NCBI RefSeq assembly: GCF_000725625.1
Contig: NZ_JOHS01000052.1
Location: 1 to 60,305 of the forward strand
Direction: 5' to 3'
Origin: Streptomyces sp. NRRL F-6676
Lineage (GTDB): Bacteria > Actinomycetota > Actinomycetes > Streptomycetales > Streptomycetaceae
DNA: 60,305 nucleotides
In this document: piece after piece, positions 56,194 to 60,305 of the stretch
Numbering within the stretch: the first letter of the stretch is position 1
Layout: the number at the start of each line of letters is the position of its first letter
Translations under genes and position numbers: made by a program
Notes under the pieces: model-generated
Told to the model about the DNA's origin: nothing
Database searches by the model: none
What the model saw: the letters and a program-made list of their open reading frames with translations, nothing else

Positions 56194-56558
56194 TGGGCAT
56201 CTCCTGTCGGTGAGAGGGCGGCACAGTGCTCGGCGCGCAACCGGGCCAGGGTCCGCCTGCCGCGTTCGACCAGCTCGGGGTCTCCGTGGGCGGCGCCGTA
56301 GGCGATCCCGCTCACGGCATCGAGCGCTGCGTCGATGAGGAGGCGGGCCTGTTCGGCGGCGGTCAGGGACCTGCCGTACCCGGCCAGAAACGCCTCGAAG
56401 AGGTCGTCGCGGCCAGCCCAGGCGTCGGACAGGCGAACCAGATCCCGTACGGCCGGCCCCGGCTCGCTGCGCTCGAGGTCGATCACCGCCACGAAGACCT
56501 CACGGTCGTCCGTTTCGTCGGCTGCGTCGGGGGTGGCGAGGATGTTGCGGAGCTTTCT
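56190..56558 (-). pseudogene. truncated aminoglycoside phosphotransferase-type kinase
   Basis: Only the C-terminal about 122 codons remain: LRNILATPDA...VFVAVIDLERSEPGPAVRDLVRL, the end of a choline/aminoglycoside kinase fold, including the metal-binding DLE. The ATP and HGD loops are missing. In frame, TAG (56559-56561) stands just before Leu, and the sequence beyond is unrelated. A GTG at 56492 could still start a small product. The break lies against the recombinase module, which probably removed the front. Confidence 0.75.
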
Positions 56559-56596
56559 CTAGGCTCTCCCGGGTTGTCGGCCATCTGCTTCATAGA

Positions 56597-56608
56597 TCTC
56601 CTAGGAGA
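56597..56608. promoter_or_regulatory. 12-bp palindrome over the recombinase ribosome site
   Basis: TCTCCTAGGAGA is a perfect palindrome that contains the AGGAGA ribosome-binding sequence of the next gene. It could fold to hide this site, or act as a DNA operator or recombination half-site. Confidence 0.45.
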
Positions 56609-56611
56609 ACG

Positions 56612-58180
56612 ATGTTGGACCGCTGGGGTGTCGAGTTCTACGACTTTTTGAAGCCAGCGCCGCGCTTGGGCAAGGGCGTGCTGGAGCGCTTCGGGGATCT
56701 CCATGAGCGGGCGGCGCGGAACGGAGCTCAGCATGGCACTCCAGTCTTGGTGACCGCCTCGGGTTCCACCGATTCGGGCGTGAACCTGTTCTTCCGGGTC
56801 TCGCCGATGGCAGGGCGTGGCCTGAGGACCTGGCGACGCTATGCCTACACCTTGGTCGTGTGGCTGAACTTCCTCCAGGTGTTCGGCAGAACCTGGCGTG
56901 ACGCTACGGCCCGCGACGTGGAGGCGTTCAAGGACTGGCGGCTCACGGACGTACGCAACGACAAGAGGATCATGGCGGGCAGCTTCGATACCGACCGAGC
57001 GGCTCTGAACACCTTCTACTCCTGGGCTGCCGGGAAGTACGGCCTGGACAATCCGGTGATGGGGGTTGCTTCGGCCTCGGGCGCCGATGTGCGGTCGGGG
57101 CACGGTCTCGGGCCCGGTGGCCGTCGCCGGGACGGTATCCGGCCGGCGGGCTCGCGTCGGCGGCAGGTGAAGTGGATGCTGCGCGCGCCCTTCGAGCAGT
57201 GGCGTGACATCGGTTTGTGCGGCTACGGCTTCGACGGTGGCCGGCGGCCTGGATGGCGCGGGCCGAACGAGGACCGCGACGCGGCATTCGTCGACGGCTT
57301 GTACGGTACGGGGCTGCGCCTCCAGGAGTGGGGCAGTGTCCTCGATGTGGAGCTGCCGCGCTCCTCGGCCGTGCGACTTTCGAAGGCGTGGCTGGCTGCC
57401 GCGTGTGTGAAGGGGGCGAAGGAGGGCCGCTGGTACCGGATCCCGCGGGCGGTGCTGCGCGCCGTCGAAGGATACGTCGATCCACTGGAGGGATCGCGGA
57501 CGGAAGCGATACGCAGGGCCCAGCGGCGAGGCAGCTATGAGCGTCTCGCCTACGTGCGGGTGGTCAGTAGCTACAACGCCCGAAGCCGGGTGCTGCATCT
57601 GGAGAGCGGTGGGGCGCTGCCGCTCGACGCCGTGGGCCCTGATGAGAGGCGACTGCTGTTTCGTCGGACCGTCTCGGGGCTGGAACCGCTGGCGGTGTGG
57701 CTGTCGCCGAACGGTCTGCCGAAGAAGGTGGAGGGCTGGGAGGACACGTTCACGGCGGCCAACGGGCGGGTGCAGCGTGTGTGGACGGAGGCGGGCGGGG
57801 AGGGTCTGGTGCCGCTGTGGTGCCGACCGCACATGTGCCGGCACTCCTTCGCGCTGAAGTGGTATTCGCTGCTGTCGGCGGTATGGCAGCCCCATCTGGA
57901 GGGGTTCACCGAGCAAGAGCTCCTGGATGTACGGGAGATGTTCGGCGGCGTCTGGTATGCGCTCTCGCTGTTGCTGGGGCACGCGGATCCGTCGGTGACG
58001 CGGGACACGTACCTGGAGCCGTTCACCGCGCTCCAGGTCGACTACCTCATGGAGTTGCTGGACGGAGACGAGGCAAAGGGCGTTGAGGTGTTGATCCGTT
58101 CCGTGGCCGAGCGGGGTGGACGGACGCTGACCGGTGTCGTCCGCCCCGGAGTCCAGAGTGCTGCCGGCGGTCCCGTATGA
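56612..58180 (+). CDS. tyrosine recombinase
   Basis: 522 aa. Arg-I in GTGLRLQEW (about 233), the H-x-x-R box in RPHMCRHSF (about 405-412), a second His in GHADPSVTRDTYLEPF (about 456) and its Tyr (about 466). N-terminal core-binding helices are present. Probably the main catalytic component of a three-protein recombinase. Overlaps the next gene by ATGA. Good AGGAGA ribosome site. Confidence 0.92.
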   Translation: MLDRWGVEFYDFLKPAPRLGKGVLERFGDLHERAARNGAQHGTPVLVTASGSTDSGVNLFFRVSPMAGRGLRTWRRYAYTLVVWLNFLQVFGRTWRDATARDVEAFKDWRLTDVRNDKRIMAGSFDTDRAALNTFYSWAAGKYGLDNPVMGVASASGADVRSGHGLGPGGRRRDGIRPAGSRRRQVKWMLRAPFEQWRDIGLCGYGFDGGRRPGWRGPNEDRDAAFVDGLYGTGLRLQEWGSVLDVELPRSSAVRLSKAWLAAACVKGAKEGRWYRIPRAVLRAVEGYVDPLEGSRTEAIRRAQRRGSYERLAYVRVVSSYNARSRVLHLESGGALPLDAVGPDERRLLFRRTVSGLEPLAVWLSPNGLPKKVEGWEDTFTAANGRVQRVWTEAGGEGLVPLWCRPHMCRHSFALKWYSLLSAVWQPHLEGFTEQELLDVREMFGGVWYALSLLLGHADPSVTRDTYLEPFTALQVDYLMELLDGDEAKGVEVLIRSVAERGGRTLTGVVRPGVQSAAGGPV

Positions 58181-60075
58181 GTGCCGGCGGGCGGGGCGGA
58201 CGCCAGGCGGCTATGCCCCCGGCGGGGTGGCAGCCACCGGAGCGGATGCTGGAGGCATCGGGCGGCACGGCAGTGCGCTTCATCGAACAGTCGGGGACAC
58301 GTTCGAGGGTCTTCGACTTCGCCGATATCCGTGACCGCAAGGGCCGCCGTGTCGTGATCGATGTGGGATTGCAGCGTTGGTTCGCCTCTGTCTTTGCCGC
58401 CCGGACGTCCAACCGGTCGCACGTGACGCGGCTCGGCAGCGCTACCGGCCTGTACGCGCCATTGACCTGGCTGGCCCGGTTCTTCGCCGCCCAGACACCC
58501 CCCGTACGCGGGCCGGGCGACATCACCGCAGATCACGTCCGGGCCTTGTGGACGCACACGGAAGGCCGCAGCAACATCTCTCAGCGAGATATCCTCCACC
58601 GGCTGCGTCTGCTATGGCGCGACGACGAACAGCTGTCGGGCGAGGTACGGGCTGCGCTCTATGAGCAGCGGCTGCCTGAAGTGACCGGCATCGCCGACGT
58701 GGCCGCGTACGACGACGCGTCCATGCAGCGGATCATGACCGCGCTGCGGCACGACATTCGAGTGGCTCGGGAGCGGGTTCGAGCCGGACAGAATCTCCTG
58801 GCGCGCTTTAGAGCCGGCCAGATCCCGGTCGGGGACCCGGAGCACCCTCTGGCGAACCTGCTGGACATCTTCGAGCGCACAGGGGACCTTCCTCGCGCGC
58901 CAGGGGGCTGGGTGGCGTCATCGGCGCGGAAGGTGAGCGGCATCGCCGAGATCGCCGGTCACTTGTGCCTCACCTCTCGGGAGCTCACGGCGTTCTGCTT
59001 GCTCCTGACGGCATTGACCGCAGAGAACTTCGGCACGGTGGCTGCCTGGCCAGCGGTGCACCACCGGCCGGACGCCGCAGCGGAGGGTGTCCCAGGGGTG
59101 GCGTTGATCGAGGCATCCAAGCCTCGGCGGGGCCCGGAACGCGAGCACATGGTGACCCCGGTGGAAGACGTGCCGGAAGAACTGGCAGCGATCCTCGCAG
59201 ACGACGATCCCGAGCCGAGGCTCTTTCGATCCCCGCTGAGGGTCTACCAGCTGCTGGTGGAGCTGACGCAGCTCGCGCGCCGCCACGGCGGTCACGACCT
59301 GGCTCTGGCCGGCTTTCGTGCGACGGGCGCCTCGAAAGACGGACGCTGGACGCGCGGAGCCAATGCCAAGAACATCGCCCGCTGGTCGACTCAGCATGGG
59401 TTTCCCACCAAGGAACCGACAGCGCAAGGGGTCGAGCCGGTGGAAGCTGGCCGGCTTCGGCAGACCGGCATCGAACGCAAGCGCCGTCCGGTCGCTCACA
59501 CCCGGTCCACCATGAACGACCACTACCTGGCCCGCAGTGAGGCTGTCGTCGTCCAGTCCCGCACCGTCGTCGCCGACGCGCTGCGGGCACAGGTGGCCAC
59601 GGCTCGAAAGCGACGCAGCGTCCCCGTTCTGCCGGCCGCGCTGGTCGACCGGGCCGCTACCGATCTTCACGGGGCGGCCCGCGAGGCCGGCCTCGAAGCG
59701 CAGATCCTGCAACGCCTGATCACCGGCGAGCAGGACACAGTGCTGACGGGATGTGTCGACCACCGCGACAGCCCGACCGCCAAGCCGGGAGAGCCCTGCG
59801 CGGAATCGTTCCTGGCCTGCCTAGGGTGCGAGAACGCCCGAGCGCTACCGCACCAGCTTCCGCTGCAGGTCGCCGCTCTGGACCAGCTGAACATCCTGCG
59901 AGCCCATGTCGACCCGGCGACGTGGGCAGCACGGCATCAGGTGCATCAGGAACGGCTGGAAGACCTCGTCGGCCACTATCGCGAGTCGGAGCGGCACAAG
60001 GCACGGCAGGACATAACAGAGCGGCAGCAAAAGATGATCAATGACCTGATGAGCGGACGGATGGACCTGAGATGA
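58177..60075 (+). CDS. partner recombinase-like protein (TnpB-like)
   Basis: 632 aa. A recombinase-like end (RLRQTGIERKRRPVAHTRST then MNDHYLARS, about 426-454) suggests Arg, His and Tyr are kept. A zinc-like block follows (CVDHRDS...GEPCAESFLACLGCENA, about 526-560), as in the TnpB of Tn554-type modules. The N-terminal half is helical and unassigned. It overlaps both neighbours by ATGA, so the three proteins are made together. Confidence 0.75.
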   Translation: MSAGGRGGRQAAMPPAGWQPPERMLEASGGTAVRFIEQSGTRSRVFDFADIRDRKGRRVVIDVGLQRWFASVFAARTSNRSHVTRLGSATGLYAPLTWLARFFAAQTPPVRGPGDITADHVRALWTHTEGRSNISQRDILHRLRLLWRDDEQLSGEVRAALYEQRLPEVTGIADVAAYDDASMQRIMTALRHDIRVARERVRAGQNLLARFRAGQIPVGDPEHPLANLLDIFERTGDLPRAPGGWVASSARKVSGIAEIAGHLCLTSRELTAFCLLLTALTAENFGTVAAWPAVHHRPDAAAEGVPGVALIEASKPRRGPEREHMVTPVEDVPEELAAILADDDPEPRLFRSPLRVYQLLVELTQLARRHGGHDLALAGFRATGASKDGRWTRGANAKNIARWSTQHGFPTKEPTAQGVEPVEAGRLRQTGIERKRRPVAHTRSTMNDHYLARSEAVVVQSRTVVADALRAQVATARKRRSVPVLPAALVDRAATDLHGAAREAGLEAQILQRLITGEQDTVLTGCVDHRDSPTAKPGEPCAESFLACLGCENARALPHQLPLQVAALDQLNILRAHVDPATWAARHQVHQERLEDLVGHYRESERHKARQDITERQQKMINDLMSGRMDLR

Positions 60076-60212
60076 CCGCGACCTTCGGCGAGGAGACGGT
60101 CTCCTCTTCGCAGCTGCACCGCCTGGCGAACGTCGCCGTCCTCCGTGCGCGCACTTTGAGGTACGGCGTGGATGCGGCGCAGTTGTCACGGTTCGTGGAC
60201 TCGGCAGAGTAA
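60072..60212 (+). CDS. small third protein of the recombinase operon
   Basis: 46 aa. Starts at the ATGA overlap with the preceding stop. Charged helical sequence (SQLHRLANVAVLRARTLRYG). Its position, size and coupling suggest an accessory subunit in the position of Tn554 TnpC, though it is much shorter. Confidence 0.6.
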   Translation: MTATFGEETVSSSQLHRLANVAVLRARTLRYGVDAAQLSRFVDSAE

Positions 60213-60240
60213 TTGTCAAGACTTGTGGGTGAGTTGAGTT

Positions 60241-60303
60241 TCAGGCGGCTTCGAGGTCCTCGACGAGGTGGCCGTTTTCGAAGCGGGCGCCGGAGCGGAC
60301 GAG
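60241..60303 (-). CDS. C-terminal end of an unidentified gene (partial)
   Basis: The minus frame reads LVRSGARFENGHLVEDLEAA and stops at 60241, running off the window. It could be the tail of a transposase, but the piece is too short to name. Confidence 0.35.
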   Translation of the reverse strand, partial: LVRSGARFENGHLVEDLEAA

Positions 60304-60305
60304 GG

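Overview
The window is GC-rich actinobacterial DNA of Streptomyces type. The protein families, GTG/TTG starts and GGAGG-type ribosome sites fit, and so does a tap-tpg pair, the telomere-replication genes found only in linear Streptomyces replicons. A partition operon, a large non-coding AT-richer block and two candidate replication genes lie nearby. Together these suggest the core of a linear plasmid; a chromosome arm is possible, because an initiator tRNA, a HemC, an HU and a cold-shock gene are also present.

Layout. 0.3-10.5 kb: a membrane Ser/Thr kinase, a complete IS5-family insertion, a large helicase-associated (WYL-like) protein, a large unknown Cys-containing protein, a HemC paralogue and a small unknown gene. 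10.5-11.3 kb: tRNA-fMet, CspA-type protein and HU, all on the minus strand. 11.8-18.0 kb: a papain/transglutaminase-like small protein, an HA-repeat DEAH helicase, tpg and tap; tap has a clear promoter and a tandem repeat in its leader. 18.2-27.2 kb: small genes, mostly unknown, plus a GIY-YIG-like protein. 27.2-30.8 kb: a 1.7 kb pyrimidine-rich non-coding block with three long direct repeats, then parA and an overlapping partner gene that looks like a double ribbon-helix-helix centromere binder; a fourth repeat copy lies after its terminator. 31.1-38.2 kb: two overlapping HTH/zinc genes (replication candidates) and a CoiA-like protein.

38.2-44.4 kb: a frameshifted XRE-type regulator divergent from an AsnB amidotransferase - Nudix - UDP-sugar dehydrogenase operon, then a membrane-anchored Mrr-like nuclease. 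44.6-50.3 kb: small HTH and DUF6087-type genes, an IS3-family element, a second CoiA-like protein, a split GIY-YIG gene and a peptide deformylase. 50.3-56.6 kb: a minus-strand operon of nitrilase, PIG-L deacetylase, a methyltransferase-Nudix-methyltransferase fusion, a VanX-like dipeptidase, a GNAT-Nudix fusion and a truncated small-molecule kinase. 56.6-60.2 kb: a three-gene recombinase module resembling the Tn554 TnpABC arrangement. It lies against the broken kinase and probably beheaded that operon.

Reading the parts together: tap/tpg would handle the ends, parAB with its repeats would handle segregation, and the 31.8-35.8 kb pair would handle initiation. The flanks are cargo and mobile DNA. 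Most strikingly unexplained are the repeat-bracketed partition locus and the decapitated 50-56 kb enzyme operon.
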